A stretch of 64,000 bases of DNA, from NCBI RefSeq assembly GCF_000938255.1, contig NZ_JYMR01000005.1:1-64000 (forward strand), read 5' to 3'. The stretch comes from Bradyrhizobium sp. LTSP849 (lineage in GTDB: Bacteria; Pseudomonadota; Alphaproteobacteria; Rhizobiales; Xanthobacteraceae). The notes beneath the pieces were generated by a model. It searched no databases. It was not told where the DNA came from and saw only the letters and a list, made by a program, of their open reading frames with translations. How positions within the stretch are numbered: position 1 is the first letter of the stretch; each line of letters starts with the position of its first letter. Positions 25,631-34,788 of this stretch are shown here, piece after piece. A program made the position numbers and the translations under genes.

Positions 25631-26894
25631 AGGTCTCCGCCGTGATGGTTTGAAACCAGCGCTCCGCCTCGGCCGCCTCGCGGGCGCGCAGCTCGCGCGG
25701 CGCATCGACCGGGCTCGTCGCACCGCCCTCGACCTCGGCAAAGATATCGCCCCTGGGCTGGTAGTTGCCGGCGAGTGAGAAGCCGTAACCGGGCGCGACG
25801 GTGTTGTAGCACACGCCGGTGAGCCGCGGTGTCTCCGGCGCGTCGCCCGCGAGCAGGTTGACGATTGCGGCGGCGCAAGCCTTGCCTTGCGCGCTCGCAG
25901 CTGACGCCGATTTTGGAATGCCGCCGCCGAGACAGGCGTCGCCGATGACGTGGATATTGGGGACGAGTTTTGACTCGAAGGTCATGGGATCGATTGGACA
26001 CCAGCCGGACGTGTCGGCCGCTCCGGCGATTTCGGCGATGCGCCCGGCCCGCTGCGGCGGGATGACATTGGCCACATCTGGGGTGTAGTTGCCGAATTCG
26101 GTGATGATGGTTTTGGTCGAGGGATCGACCGAGGTGACACGGCCGCCCTGCGACAGCGCCACGCGCTCGATCATGTCGCCGTAGAGCTCCTTCCACGCCT
26201 TCTCGAACAGCCGCTGCTGCGAGAAATTGTCCTTGGCGTCGAGGATCAATACTTTCGAGCGCGGCTTCTTCGTCTTCAGGTAATGCGCAATCAGGCTGGC
26301 GCGCTCGTAAGGTGCCGGCGGGCAGCGCGAGGGATTGGCGGGGACCGCGATTGCCACCACGCCACCATCGTCCATCGCTTCCAATTGCGTGCGTAGCAGC
26401 AGCGTCTGTTCGCCGGCTTTCCAGGCGTGCGGCATTTTTTTCGATGCGGTTTCGTCGTACCCGGGCAGGGCGTCGAAGTGAAAGTCGATGCCGGGCGAGA
26501 GCACGAGACGGTCGTAGGGCAGCGCGACGCCATCAGCCGTCACGACGCTGCGCTGCTGCGGCTCGATCGTGGTTACGGTCTCGCCGATCACGGTGACGCT
26601 CTCGGCGGCGAGCTTGTCATAGCCAAACTGCTGCGCTTCGATGTTGCGCAGGCCCGCAATCACCTCGTTGCTCAGGGGGCAGGAGGTGAAAACCGCATTG
26701 GGCTCGATCAGGATGATTTGCAAGTTCTCCTGCATACGCTTCAGCGCGCGCGCGCAGGCTGCGCCGCCAAAACCGCCACCGACCACGACGACACGGCCCG
26801 TGGATTGCGCGCGCAAGATCGACGGCCGCGCCAATGTCGCGGCCGCCGCGATGCCGAGCACCGCATTCCGCCGTGTCACCGGGCGCGTGGTCAT
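25623..26894 (-). CDS. soxF: FCSD-type flavoprotein (sulfide dehydrogenase flavoprotein chain / SoxF)
   Basis: A 423-residue Tat-exported flavoprotein (TRRNAVLGIAAAATLARPSILRA). It has the FAD loop VVVVGGGFGGAACARAL, the active-site cysteine in NPSRCPPAPYERA, the partner cysteine in SGWCPIDP and the C-terminal FAD contact VIGDACLGGG. Both disulfide cysteines of flavocytochrome c sulfide dehydrogenase are therefore kept. A dedicated cytochrome subunit (FccA/SoxE) is not encoded nearby; SoxX or SoxA may accept the electrons. ATGs at 26894 and 26903 are both possible. The gene lies about 50 bases after the molybdenum hydroxylase gene on the same strand. Confidence 0.88.
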   Translation of the reverse strand: MTTRPVTRRNAVLGIAAAATLARPSILRAQSTGRVVVVGGGFGGAACARALKRMQENLQIILIEPNAVFTSCPLSNEVIAGLRNIEAQQFGYDKLAAESVTVIGETVTTIEPQQRSVVTADGVALPYDRLVLSPGIDFHFDALPGYDETASKKMPHAWKAGEQTLLLRTQLEAMDDGGVVAIAVPANPSRCPPAPYERASLIAHYLKTKKPRSKVLILDAKDNFSQQRLFEKAWKELYGDMIERVALSQGGRVTSVDPSTKTIITEFGNYTPDVANVIPPQRAGRIAEIAGAADTSGWCPIDPMTFESKLVPNIHVIGDACLGGGIPKSASAASAQGKACAAAIVNLLAGDAPETPRLTGVCYNTVAPGYGFSLAGNYQPRGDIFAEVEGGATSPVDAPRELRAREAAEAERWFQTITAETFG

Positions 26895-26949
26895 CAGGAT
26901 CATCCGGAAGTGGTTGCGGCGGCAATTTCTCGCCGCCGCAACTCGTCTT

Positions 26950-29133
26950 TTAGACGAGGGTAATGTTCTGGTCGCGCAGCGGCACCGAGCGGATGCGCTT
27001 GCCCGTCGCCGCGAAATAGGCGTTGAGCACCGCAGGTCCGGCAACGCAGATGGTCGGCTCGCCGACTCCACCCCAGAAACCGCCACTCGGCATCACGATC
27101 GATTCCACCTTCGGCATCGCCGCGATGCGCATGGAGTCGTAGGTGTCGAAGTTGGTTTGCTCGATAGCGCCGTCCTTCACCGTGCAACCGCCGAAGAACA
27201 GTCCGCTGAGCCCGTAGACGAACGAGCCCGCGATCTGGCGATCGATCTGCGCCGGGTTGACGGCATAACCGGGATCAGTGGCCGCGATGATGCGCTGGAC
27301 CTTGACCTTGGTCCCGTCGGTCACAGAGATTTCGGCTGCCGCCGCAACATAGCTGCCGAAGCCCATGAAGTGAGCGAGGCCGCGATATACCCCTTCCGGG
27401 GCCGGCTTGCCCCATCCGACCTTTTCGGCGACGGCCTCGAGCACCGCAAGATTTTTGGGGTTGTTCTTCATCAACTTGCGCCGAAACTCGAGCGGATCCT
27501 GATTCACCGCATGAGCCAGCTCATCCATGAAGCATTCGACATAGAGAGCGTTGTGATTGACGTTCACGCCGCGCCAGAAGCCCGGGATGATGTGCGGGTT
27601 GCGCATCGAGTGATCGATCAGGAGATTGGGCACCGAGTAGCCGAACGATGCATCGCCCTTGGGCGCGAGGCCCTGGAAGGTCGAGGGATCCATGCCGTTG
27701 ACCAGGCCATCTGGTCGGAGCGTGAACTGGATCGATTGACCGGAGATCCGCATGTGGAGCGCCGTCAGATTGTTGTCGGCGTCGAAGCCCGCGGTCATCT
27801 TGCATTGCGTAATGGGATGATAGCGGCCATGCGTCATGTCCTCCTCACGAGTCCATAACAGCTTGATCGGTGTGCCCGGCATCTGCTTGGCGATCAGCAC
27901 AGCCTGGCGCACATAATCGGTCTGGCCGCGTCTTCCGAAGCCGCCGCCAAGCATGAGCTTATGCACGTCGCATTTGTCAGCAGGCAGTTCGGAAGCCTCA
28001 AGGACCGCGGCAAACGCTGCCTCACCATTCTGCGTGCCGCACCAGACCTCGCACTTGTCGGCGGTGTAGAGCGCAGTCGCGTTCATCGGCTCCATGGTGG
28101 CGTGGTTCTGGTAGGGATAGTTGTAGACGGCTTCGACCGTCTTCGCCGCGCCCGCGAGCGCCGTCTTCACATCCCCGTTGGAATTGCCGACATAGGCTTG
28201 GCCGCCGTCGAGGCCTTCCGCCAGCCATTTTGCGATGGAGGCGCTGGAGACCTTCTTGTTCTCGCCTTCGTCCCAGACGATCGGCAGCGCATCGAGCGCG
28301 GTCTTGGCGTGCCAGAAGGTGTCGGCCACGACCGCGACCGCGCTGTCGCCGACCTTCACGACCTTCTTCACGCCCTTCATGCCGGCGATCTTGGCTTCGT
28401 CATAGCTCTTCAGCTTGCCGCCGGTGACCGGGCAATCCTTGATCGCGGCGTTGAGCATGCCGGGCAGCTTGACGTCGATGCCGTAGACGGTGGCACCGAC
28501 GACCTTGTCCGGCGTGTCGAGCCGCTTGACGCCCTTGCCAATCAGCTTCCAGTCTTTTGGGTCCTTCAGCTTGACATCGGCCGGTGGCGTCAGCTTCGCG
28601 GCGGCCTCAGCGACCTTGCCGTAGGTCGTGGTCTTGCCCGACGGGCTATGGGTGATGACGCTGTTGGCGGCCGTGCATTCCGATGCCGGCACCTTCCAGT
28701 CGTTGGCCGCGGCCTGGATCAGCATCATGCGCGCGGTGGCGCCGCCCTTGCGGACGTAGTCTTGCGAGGTGCGGATGCCGCGGCTGCCGCCGGTCGAGAA
28801 ATCGCCCCAGACGCGCTTGCGGGCCACGCTCTGGCCGGGCGAGGGGAATTCGGTCGTGACCTTGGTCCAGTCGCATTCGAGTTCCTCGGCGACGAGCTGG
28901 GCAAGGCCGGTCAGCGAGCCCTGGCCCATCTCGGAGCGGGCGACGCGGATCACGACGGTGTCGTCGGGCTTGATCACGACCCAGGCATTGATTTCGGGCG
29001 AGCCGTCGGCCGCGCGCACCACGGCGGGGCCGCCGAAGGGAATATCGAGGCCGATGGCCAGGCCGGCGCCGAGCGCGGTGCTGCCGATGACGAAGGCGCG
29101 GCGATTCATTCGGGGTGAAACATGCTTGTTCAT
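26950..29133 (-). CDS. Molybdopterin-binding hydroxylase large subunit (isoquinoline 1-oxidoreductase beta-like)
   Basis: A 727-residue xanthine-oxidase-family molybdenum subunit of the IorB type. It has a twin-arginine signal (NRRAFVIGSTALGAGLAIG), so the enzyme is periplasmic. SEMGQGSLTGLAQLVAEELECDW, GGFGRRGQTDYVRQAV and FWRGVNVNHNALYVECFMDELA line the cofactor sites, and the active-site glutamate is visible in GGVGEPTICVAGPAVLNA at the C-terminus. It hydroxylates an aromatic heterocycle or oxidises an aldehyde; substrate unknown. AAGGAG precedes the ATG at good spacing. It follows the 2Fe-2S subunit gene by 12 bases and is followed by the flavoprotein and sox genes on the same strand. Confidence 0.92.
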   Translation of the reverse strand: MNKHVSPRMNRRAFVIGSTALGAGLAIGLDIPFGGPAVVRAADGSPEINAWVVIKPDDTVVIRVARSEMGQGSLTGLAQLVAEELECDWTKVTTEFPSPGQSVARKRVWGDFSTGGSRGIRTSQDYVRKGGATARMMLIQAAANDWKVPASECTAANSVITHSPSGKTTTYGKVAEAAAKLTPPADVKLKDPKDWKLIGKGVKRLDTPDKVVGATVYGIDVKLPGMLNAAIKDCPVTGGKLKSYDEAKIAGMKGVKKVVKVGDSAVAVVADTFWHAKTALDALPIVWDEGENKKVSSASIAKWLAEGLDGGQAYVGNSNGDVKTALAGAAKTVEAVYNYPYQNHATMEPMNATALYTADKCEVWCGTQNGEAAFAAVLEASELPADKCDVHKLMLGGGFGRRGQTDYVRQAVLIAKQMPGTPIKLLWTREEDMTHGRYHPITQCKMTAGFDADNNLTALHMRISGQSIQFTLRPDGLVNGMDPSTFQGLAPKGDASFGYSVPNLLIDHSMRNPHIIPGFWRGVNVNHNALYVECFMDELAHAVNQDPLEFRRKLMKNNPKNLAVLEAVAEKVGWGKPAPEGVYRGLAHFMGFGSYVAAAAEISVTDGTKVKVQRIIAATDPGYAVNPAQIDRQIAGSFVYGLSGLFFGGCTVKDGAIEQTNFDTYDSMRIAAMPKVESIVMPSGGFWGGVGEPTICVAGPAVLNAYFAATGKRIRSVPLRDQNITLV

Positions 29134-29145
29134 GTTGGCGGCTCC

Positions 29146-29595
29146 TTACGCGCTTGCGATCGTGTGGATCGCTTCGCGCACCTGTTGGAAGGTGCCGCAG
29201 CGGCAGATATTGGTGATGGCCTCGTCGATGTCGGCGTCGGTCGGTTTCGGATTATCGTTGAGGAGCGCTGCCACCGCCATGATCATGCCGCTTTGGCAAT
29301 AGCCGCATTGCGGAACATCCTGGGCGATCCAGGCCTCCTGCACCTTGTGCAGCGTGCTGCCGGCCCCCAGCCCCTCGATCGTGGTGATCTTCTTGCCTTC
29401 GGCCTCGGCGACCGAGATCCCGCAGGAGCGGGTGGCGACACCGTCCATGTGAACGGTGCAGGCGCCGCATTGTGCGATGCCGCAGCCATATTTGGTGCCG
29501 GTCAGCCCGGCATTCTCGCGGATCGCCCAGAGCAGCGGGGTATCCGGCTCGACATCGAGCGTGAGTGATTTTCCGTTTATTGTTAGGTTTGCCAT
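29146..29595 (-). CDS. 2Fe-2S subunit of the molybdenum hydroxylase (isoquinoline 1-oxidoreductase alpha-like)
   Basis: A 149-residue ferredoxin-type subunit with two [2Fe-2S] sites: the plant-type cluster in [17 protein letters not shown] plus RSC, and the helical domain cluster in [10 protein letters not shown] with CRCGTF. It passes electrons from the molybdenum subunit encoded just downstream. The start at 29595 (MANLTING) follows GGGGA; an ATG nine codons earlier is less likely. It has no signal and is expected to be co-exported with the Tat-targeted large subunit. It heads the minus-strand run that ends with soxA. Confidence 0.93.
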   Translation of the reverse strand: MANLTINGKSLTLDVEPDTPLLWAIRENAGLTGTKYGCGIAQCGACTVHMDGVATRSCGISVAEAEGKKITTIEGLGAGSTLHKVQEAWIAQDVPQCGYCQSGMIMAVAALLNDNPKPTDADIDEAITNICRCGTFQQVREAIHTIASA

Positions 29596-29902
29596 CGCAA
29601 AGTCCCCTGATTGGCCCAATCCATCGACTGGCCTCAGGGCGCAATGTGTCCGGCAAATTGGAACTGTTCAAATCAAGAGTCTGAGGGCTGGCGGCAGAAG
29701 ATTCTGTAGGTCGCGGGAAGATTACGGACCGGGCGGTGTTTTGTCCTCCCCGCAGGAGATACCCGCCCATGCCCCAAAACGCCGCCTCCCTGAACGCCAG
29801 AGGTGCGGCCTCGGGCGACGAGGGGCGGCGACAGTTTGTCCCTTTTACAGGGATGCAAGACGGATGCGCTCTGTTACACTGGCGCGAAGCAAAAGGGGTT
29901 CC
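29596..29902. other. 307-base intergenic region between divergent genes
   Basis: It holds the promoters of the molybdenum hydroxylase/sox run (minus) and the radical SAM gene (plus). A short palindrome GAACTGTTC lies near 29665. No consensus sigma-54 or EcfG promoter, repeat or gene remnant is recognisable in it. Confidence 0.5.
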
Positions 29903-31525
29903 ATGAACGTACCGCGCTCTTGCAACGTGTTGATGCTCTATCCGCTCTTCACCGCCGAGTCGTTCTGGAGCTTTGGCGAGTCCTGCCAGCTGATGGGCGT
30001 CAAGCGCCCGGCTGCTCCCTTGGGCCTGATCACCGTTGCCGCAATGTTGCCCGAGAGTTGGACGGTCCGGCTCATCGACTGCAACACGCAGACCTTCGGC
30101 CGCGACGATCTCGCCTGGGCCGACGTCGTCTTCACCGGCGGGATGCTGCCGCAGCAAGCCGACACTTTACGCCTGATCGAGCTGTGCCGCGCGGCGGGCA
30201 AGCCGGTGGTGGTCGGCGGTCCTGATCCGACGTCGAGCCCGCACGTTTACGCTAGCGCGGACTTTCAGGTGCTCGGCGAGGCCGAGAGCATCCTCGACGA
30301 GTTCATTGCTGCCTGGGATAGCGGCGCACGTTCCGGCGTTTTCACCGCGCCGAAATTCCAGGCCGACGTCACCACGACGCCGGTGCCGCGTTTCGACCTG
30401 CTCAAATTCGAAGACTACCTCTACCTCGGTGTGCAGTATTCGCGCGGCTGTCCGTTCACCTGCGAGTTCTGTGACATCATCGAGCTCTACGGCCGTGTGC
30501 CGCGGACCAAGACGAACGAGCAGATGCTGGTCGAGCTCGAGAAGCTCTACCAGATGGGCTATCGCGGTCACCTCGATTTCGTCGACGATAATTTCATCGG
30601 CAACAAGAAGTCGCTCCGCCTGTTCCTGCCGCAGCTCGCCGAATGGCAGCGCGTCCACGGCTATCCCTTCGAATTGTCCACTGAGGCTTCGGTCAATCTC
30701 GCCGACGATCCCGAACTGCTGGATCTGATGGGTGCGGCCAATTTTTTCGCCGTCTTCGTCGGCATCGAAAGTCCGGATCCCGCAACCCTGGTCGCGATGC
30801 GGAAGAAGCAGAACACGCGACGCAACATCGCCGAGAGCATTCACAAGATCTACGCCGCCGGCATGCTCGTCACCGCGGGCTTCATCGTCGGCTTCGACAC
30901 CGAGAAAGTCTCGATGGCGGAGGCCATGGTCGATTTCATCGAGGAGGCCGCCATCCCGGTCGCCATGGTCGGCCTGCTCTATGCGTTGCCGAACACCCAG
31001 CTCACGCGTCGCCTGGAGAAGGAGGGCCGGCTGCACGCGGATCACGATCTGGCGTCGACGACAGGCGGCGATCAATGCACGGGCGGCATCAATTTCGATC
31101 CAGTGCGGCCGCTGCGCGATATCCTGATGGACTACAAAACCGTGCTGGAGCGCGTCTACAGCCCGGCCGCCTATGCGGGCCGCGTCGACAAGTTGATGAC
31201 GCTGCTCGACCGTTCCAGGCAGCGCCATGAGCTCGCCGAAGGCGACATCCGCGCCCGGGTCGGCGCAATGGAGACCGTGCACCGTGTGGTCACCGCGATC
31301 CCCGAGGCGCGCGGACCGCTCTGGCAGACGTTCATGAATTGCGCCAAGCGCGACACGTCATCGGCGCGTATCGCCGTGCAGATGATCGCGGCCTATGCGC
31401 ATCTCGGGCCGTTCTCGCGCAAGGTCATCGATGCCATCGATGTGCGTTTGGCCGAGTTGGATGACGAGCAGCCAATCATCCCCGCGGCGATCGCAGACGC
31501 GACGGCGGCTCAGCATCTGGCCTGA
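29903..31525 (+). CDS. B12-binding domain radical SAM protein (HpnP-like superfamily)
   Basis: A 540-residue enzyme with an N-terminal cobalamin-binding domain (VVVGGPDPTSSPHVYASADFQVLGEAE), a radical SAM core with the cluster motif CPFTCEFC, and a C-terminal DUF4070-type region. It is related to the hopanoid C-2 methylase HpnP, which has a similar domain order and the early SCQLMGVK / PLGLITVAAMLPESW pattern, but it is divergent enough that methylation of hopanoids is only a suggestion. The ATG at 29903 follows AAGGGG; the frame is open far upstream without homology. It converges on an MFS exporter gene. Confidence 0.85.
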   Translation: MNVPRSCNVLMLYPLFTAESFWSFGESCQLMGVKRPAAPLGLITVAAMLPESWTVRLIDCNTQTFGRDDLAWADVVFTGGMLPQQADTLRLIELCRAAGKPVVVGGPDPTSSPHVYASADFQVLGEAESILDEFIAAWDSGARSGVFTAPKFQADVTTTPVPRFDLLKFEDYLYLGVQYSRGCPFTCEFCDIIELYGRVPRTKTNEQMLVELEKLYQMGYRGHLDFVDDNFIGNKKSLRLFLPQLAEWQRVHGYPFELSTEASVNLADDPELLDLMGAANFFAVFVGIESPDPATLVAMRKKQNTRRNIAESIHKIYAAGMLVTAGFIVGFDTEKVSMAEAMVDFIEEAAIPVAMVGLLYALPNTQLTRRLEKEGRLHADHDLASTTGGDQCTGGINFDPVRPLRDILMDYKTVLERVYSPAAYAGRVDKLMTLLDRSRQRHELAEGDIRARVGAMETVHRVVTAIPEARGPLWQTFMNCAKRDTSSARIAVQMIAAYAHLGPFSRKVIDAIDVRLAELDDEQPIIPAAIADATAAQHLA

Positions 31526-31530
31526 CCGTC

Positions 31531-32919
31531 CTACTTCACCGCGAGTCGCAAAAAGCTCATCACGCTGCCGAGCGCGGCAAAGCCTGCGCCGAGCGCCAGC
31601 GCGACGGTGGCGCCGTTGTGACCGGCCATGGCAAAGCAGGCCGCAGCGAGCGCCGCACCGGTCGTCTGTCCGGTCAGACGCGCGGTCGCGACGATGCCCG
31701 AGGCGCTACCGCTGCGATGCGGCGGCGCGCTTCCCATCACAGCCTTCATGTTGGGCGCCTGGAAGAAGCCAAAGCCCATGCCGCAGATCGCCATCCGCCA
31801 GATGATGTCGGGAATGGCGGGATTGGCCGGAAGCAACGCGAGCAGCGCCATGCCGATCCCGAGCAGCACGAGCCCGATGCCGCCGAGCAGGCCGACGGCG
31901 TGGCGGTCGGACAGGCGGCCGGCGATCGGCGCCATGATGCCGACCACCAGCGGCCATGGCGTCATGAAGAAGCCGGTCTCGACCTGCGAACGGCCGAGCA
32001 CGTCCTCGAAATAGAACGGCAGCGAGACGAAGGCGAGGCCCTGGACCACGAAGGAGCAGACCGCAGTCGCCGCCGACAGCGCGAACATCGGCCGGGCGAA
32101 CAGGTCGATCGGCAGCATCGGCGCCGGATGATCGGCATGACGGCGCATCAGGATAAAGCCGAGCACGAGCGCCGTGACCAGCTCGACCGCAACCAGCGCC
32201 GGCGAGAGGTTATGCGCGGCGCTGCCGATCCCCGTGATGAACAGGCCGAGGCAGGCGGAGGCCAGGGCCGCGCCGAGAAAATCAAAGCTGTGATCGGCCC
32301 GCGGCGTCTTCGGCAGCATCGCAAAGCCGATGCCGATTGCGACAAGGCCGAAGGGGATGTTGACGGCGAACAGCCACGGCCACGGCCCGACCGCCAGGAT
32401 CGCGGAGGCGATCGACGGTCCGAGCGTGAAGGCGGTTGCGACCACCATTGCATTGTGGCCGAAGCCGCGGCCCTGCATCCGGCCGGGATAGACGAAGCGC
32501 ACCAGCGCGGTGTTGACGCTCATGATGCCGCTTGCGCCGAGGCCTTGCAGCGTGCGCGCGACCAGCAGGCTGTCCAGTGACCACGCCACCGCGCAGAGCA
32601 GCGAGGCGATGGTGAACAGGATCAAGCCGCCGAGATAGATGCGCTGGTGCCCGACGATCTCGCCAAGCGCGCCGAGCGGCAGCAGCGTTGCCACCAGCGC
32701 GATCTGATAGACGTTGACCACCCACACCGACTGCTCCGGGCTGACATGGAGATCGGCGGCAATGGCGGGCAGCGCGATGTTGGCGATCGCGGTGTCGAGC
32801 GAGGCCATCGCCAGCGCGGTAAAGATCGCGGCAATCGCCCAGCGCCGCCGTTCCGCCGGCAGGCCATCGGCAACGGGGTGATCGGGCTCGCGCGCAGCGG
32901 CAGGTAACGTGATTGTCAT
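31531..32919 (-). CDS. MFS transporter, DHA2-like drug/proton antiporter
   Basis: A 462-residue membrane protein with about 12-14 helices. ALAMASLDTAIANIALPAIAADL with WVVNVYQIALVATLLPLGALGE is the EmrB/QacA-type N-terminus, and ARTLQGLGASGIMSVNTALV is motif C-like. Substrates are unknown; this family usually exports lipophilic drugs or metabolites. The start at 32919 (MTITLPAA) was chosen over an upstream in-frame ATG because the family homology begins there. Nothing else is recognisable between 32920 and 33084. Confidence 0.87.
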   Translation of the reverse strand: MTITLPAAAREPDHPVADGLPAERRRWAIAAIFTALAMASLDTAIANIALPAIAADLHVSPEQSVWVVNVYQIALVATLLPLGALGEIVGHQRIYLGGLILFTIASLLCAVAWSLDSLLVARTLQGLGASGIMSVNTALVRFVYPGRMQGRGFGHNAMVVATAFTLGPSIASAILAVGPWPWLFAVNIPFGLVAIGIGFAMLPKTPRADHSFDFLGAALASACLGLFITGIGSAAHNLSPALVAVELVTALVLGFILMRRHADHPAPMLPIDLFARPMFALSAATAVCSFVVQGLAFVSLPFYFEDVLGRSQVETGFFMTPWPLVVGIMAPIAGRLSDRHAVGLLGGIGLVLLGIGMALLALLPANPAIPDIIWRMAICGMGFGFFQAPNMKAVMGSAPPHRSGSASGIVATARLTGQTTGAALAAACFAMAGHNGATVALALGAGFAALGSVMSFLRLAVK

Positions 32920-33084
32920 TGCCTTGCGCGTTCTCCGACAGCATGGCCCAAATGGTCTTTCCGGCATGTACTACGGCTGGAGCTGCTTCCACAGGCATAT
33001 GCTTGCATGCTGTGTATGCGCGAAGGTCAGGCGCTGTTGTCGTGCCCGCCATTTTGCCCTTTGACCGACAGCTGAAACCGCCGA

Positions 33085-33693
33085 TCACCCGTTAGCCAGA
33101 ACGATGTCAAATTGCGCGACCAACTCGTGCTTTTCCAAGTGCGAAAGGGGTTGCAGGGTAACGATCAACCGTTCCGGATGCGGGGCCGCATTAAGCCAGC
33201 GGTCGGTGGCGTTGTCTCCTTCGCCTGCGAAATACAGCTGGGTCACCAAGCAATCGAACTGCCCCTCAATGGTGAGGTGAATGTGCGGCGGCCGGACGTC
33301 GTCTTCTGGTGTCGGGTAGCGGCCCGGTTTGATCGTACGAAAGCTGTAGTGCCCGGACGCATCCGTTGTGAGACGCGCGAAGCCCTTGAAATTGGGATCG
33401 AGCGGCGCCGGATTGGTATCACTCGGATGACGATATTTCCCCGCAGCGTTGGCTTGCCAGATGTCGATGCGTGCATGCGGCACCGGCGCTCCAGAACGGT
33501 TGAGCACACGTCCCCGGACATGGATGAGCTGACCCTGCGCCTCAGCGGTGCTGCCGTTTGGACGCGTCAGATCGTTTGCCAGATCGGGGCGCTCCGAGAC
33601 TGGATAGAACGGGCCGACAATCTGCGGCGGCGTGATCGCCAATGCGGCCGCCTCGGGGCCACCCGTCTGGGTTTTGGATGTGGTCTGGCCCAT
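33085..33693 (-). CDS. Intradiol ring-cleavage dioxygenase (protocatechuate 3,4-dioxygenase beta-like)
   Basis: A 202-residue non-haem Fe(III) dioxygenase. PPQIVGPFYPVSERP is the family N-terminus. The four iron ligands are visible as the tyrosines in GKYRHP and PGRYPTP and the two histidines in PPHIHL. It cleaves a catechol-type ring between the hydroxyls; no alpha subunit is encoded nearby, so it may act as a homomultimer. Its start overlaps the stop of the Bug-type binding-protein gene (TGATG), and that gene is divergent from a LysR regulator, suggesting an inducible aromatic-acid uptake and cleavage unit. Confidence 0.88.
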   Translation of the reverse strand: MGQTTSKTQTGGPEAAALAITPPQIVGPFYPVSERPDLANDLTRPNGSTAEAQGQLIHVRGRVLNRSGAPVPHARIDIWQANAAGKYRHPSDTNPAPLDPNFKGFARLTTDASGHYSFRTIKPGRYPTPEDDVRPPHIHLTIEGQFDCLVTQLYFAGEGDNATDRWLNAAPHPERLIVTLQPLSHLEKHELVAQFDIVLANG

Positions 33694-34673
33694 CAGGGTA
33701 GCTTGATATCCGCATCCTTGACGACCTTGGCCCAGTGGGCGATGTCGGTCCGAATTCCTTCTCCAAATTCCGCAGCGGTGCCGCCCACTGCTACCGCTCC
33801 TATTTTGTTGAGCGAAGCGCCGATTTTTGGTTCGGCCAGGACCTTGTTGATTGCCTTGTTGAGTTGCGACGTTATCTCTGCGGACGTCCCACGTTTGGCG
33901 GCTAAGCCGATCCAATCGGCTGTCACCAGGTCGGGAAGGCCAGCCTCGATCACGGTGGGAACGTCCCTCAAGGCAGCGATCCGGGTAGGAGCGGTGACGG
34001 CAAGCGCGCGCAACTTGCCGGTCGCGATGAGGTCAATAACGGGAAGCGTGGTAACAAACATGTACTGTACGTTGCCGCCGATCAGATCGGCGATTGCTTG
34101 AGAAAACTGTTGGTAAGGCACGTGGGTCGCGTGCACGCCTGCCTGCAATGCAAACAGTTCGCCGATCAGATGCGAGGGGGTGCCGAAGCCGGCGGAAGAG
34201 AAGTTGAGCGTTCCCGGCTTGCTCTTGAGCAGCGCCACCAGATCGGACAGCGATTCGACCGGCAAGGAAGGTGTTGTAACGAGTACGGTGTAGGACTTCG
34301 ATATCTTGATCACGGGATCGAAATCAACATCCGGCCGTATTTCCGTCTTCGGAAGCAGGGACGGCGTGACCGTCATCGGAAGACTCATGGTCAGCAGGGT
34401 ATAACCGTCCGCGGGATGCCCGCTCACGTCGTTCATGGCGATAGTCTGCAGTGCGCCTGGGCGATCTTCCACCACAAGCCGCCAGCCTTCATTGACCGCG
34501 AGCCCGTCCGCGATCAGGCGGCTGATAATATCAGGCGGTGTACCCGCACTGGTAGGGACGACAATCCGTATGAGATTGGACGGATAGGGTTGCGCGGCGA
34601 CCTTGCCGGGCAGCAACAATCCCGCGAGGCTTCCGAGCAGGAAGGTGCGGCGAGGAAGATAAATCTTCGACAT
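33693..34673 (-). CDS. Bug family tripartite tricarboxylate transporter substrate-binding protein
   Basis: A 326-residue periplasmic binding protein with a Tat-like signal (LPRRTFLLGSLAGLLLPG). YPSNLIRIVVPTSAGTPPDIISRLIA and FSSAGFGTPSHLIGELFALQAG are characteristic of the Bug/TctC family. No TctA or TctB membrane gene is nearby, which is common for these orphan binding proteins. The ATG at 34673 has GGAG at good spacing; a TTG four codons earlier is possible. It is co-transcribed with the intradiol dioxygenase gene, so the ligand may be an aromatic acid. Confidence 0.9.
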   Translation of the reverse strand: MSKIYLPRRTFLLGSLAGLLLPGKVAAQPYPSNLIRIVVPTSAGTPPDIISRLIADGLAVNEGWRLVVEDRPGALQTIAMNDVSGHPADGYTLLTMSLPMTVTPSLLPKTEIRPDVDFDPVIKISKSYTVLVTTPSLPVESLSDLVALLKSKPGTLNFSSAGFGTPSHLIGELFALQAGVHATHVPYQQFSQAIADLIGGNVQYMFVTTLPVIDLIATGKLRALAVTAPTRIAALRDVPTVIEAGLPDLVTADWIGLAAKRGTSAEITSQLNKAINKVLAEPKIGASLNKIGAVAVGGTAAEFGEGIRTDIAHWAKVVKDADIKLP

Positions 34674-34739
34674 GGGCTGCTCCAACGCTATGCAGTGGAG
34701 GTTAAGGCGGATTGCAGCTTGTCCGGCGGAGCTATATAA

Positions 34740-34755
34740 GAAAAGTTCTATTTTC
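34740..34755. promoter_or_regulatory. Candidate LysR operator between divergent promoters
   Basis: GAAAA-GTTCTA-TTTTC is an inverted repeat in an AT-rich patch of the 115-base gap between the Bug-type gene and the LysR gene. LysR regulators normally bind dyads in such shared gaps. Function is inferred from position only. Confidence 0.35.
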
Positions 34756-34788
34756 CGATGCTTCTATTCCATTTCAGAAAGGGGTCGC

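Noticed and set aside
29903..31525. Naming the radical SAM gene hpnP
   Set aside because: Domain order fits, but the sequence is not close enough to call it the hopanoid C-2 methylase without a phylogeny.
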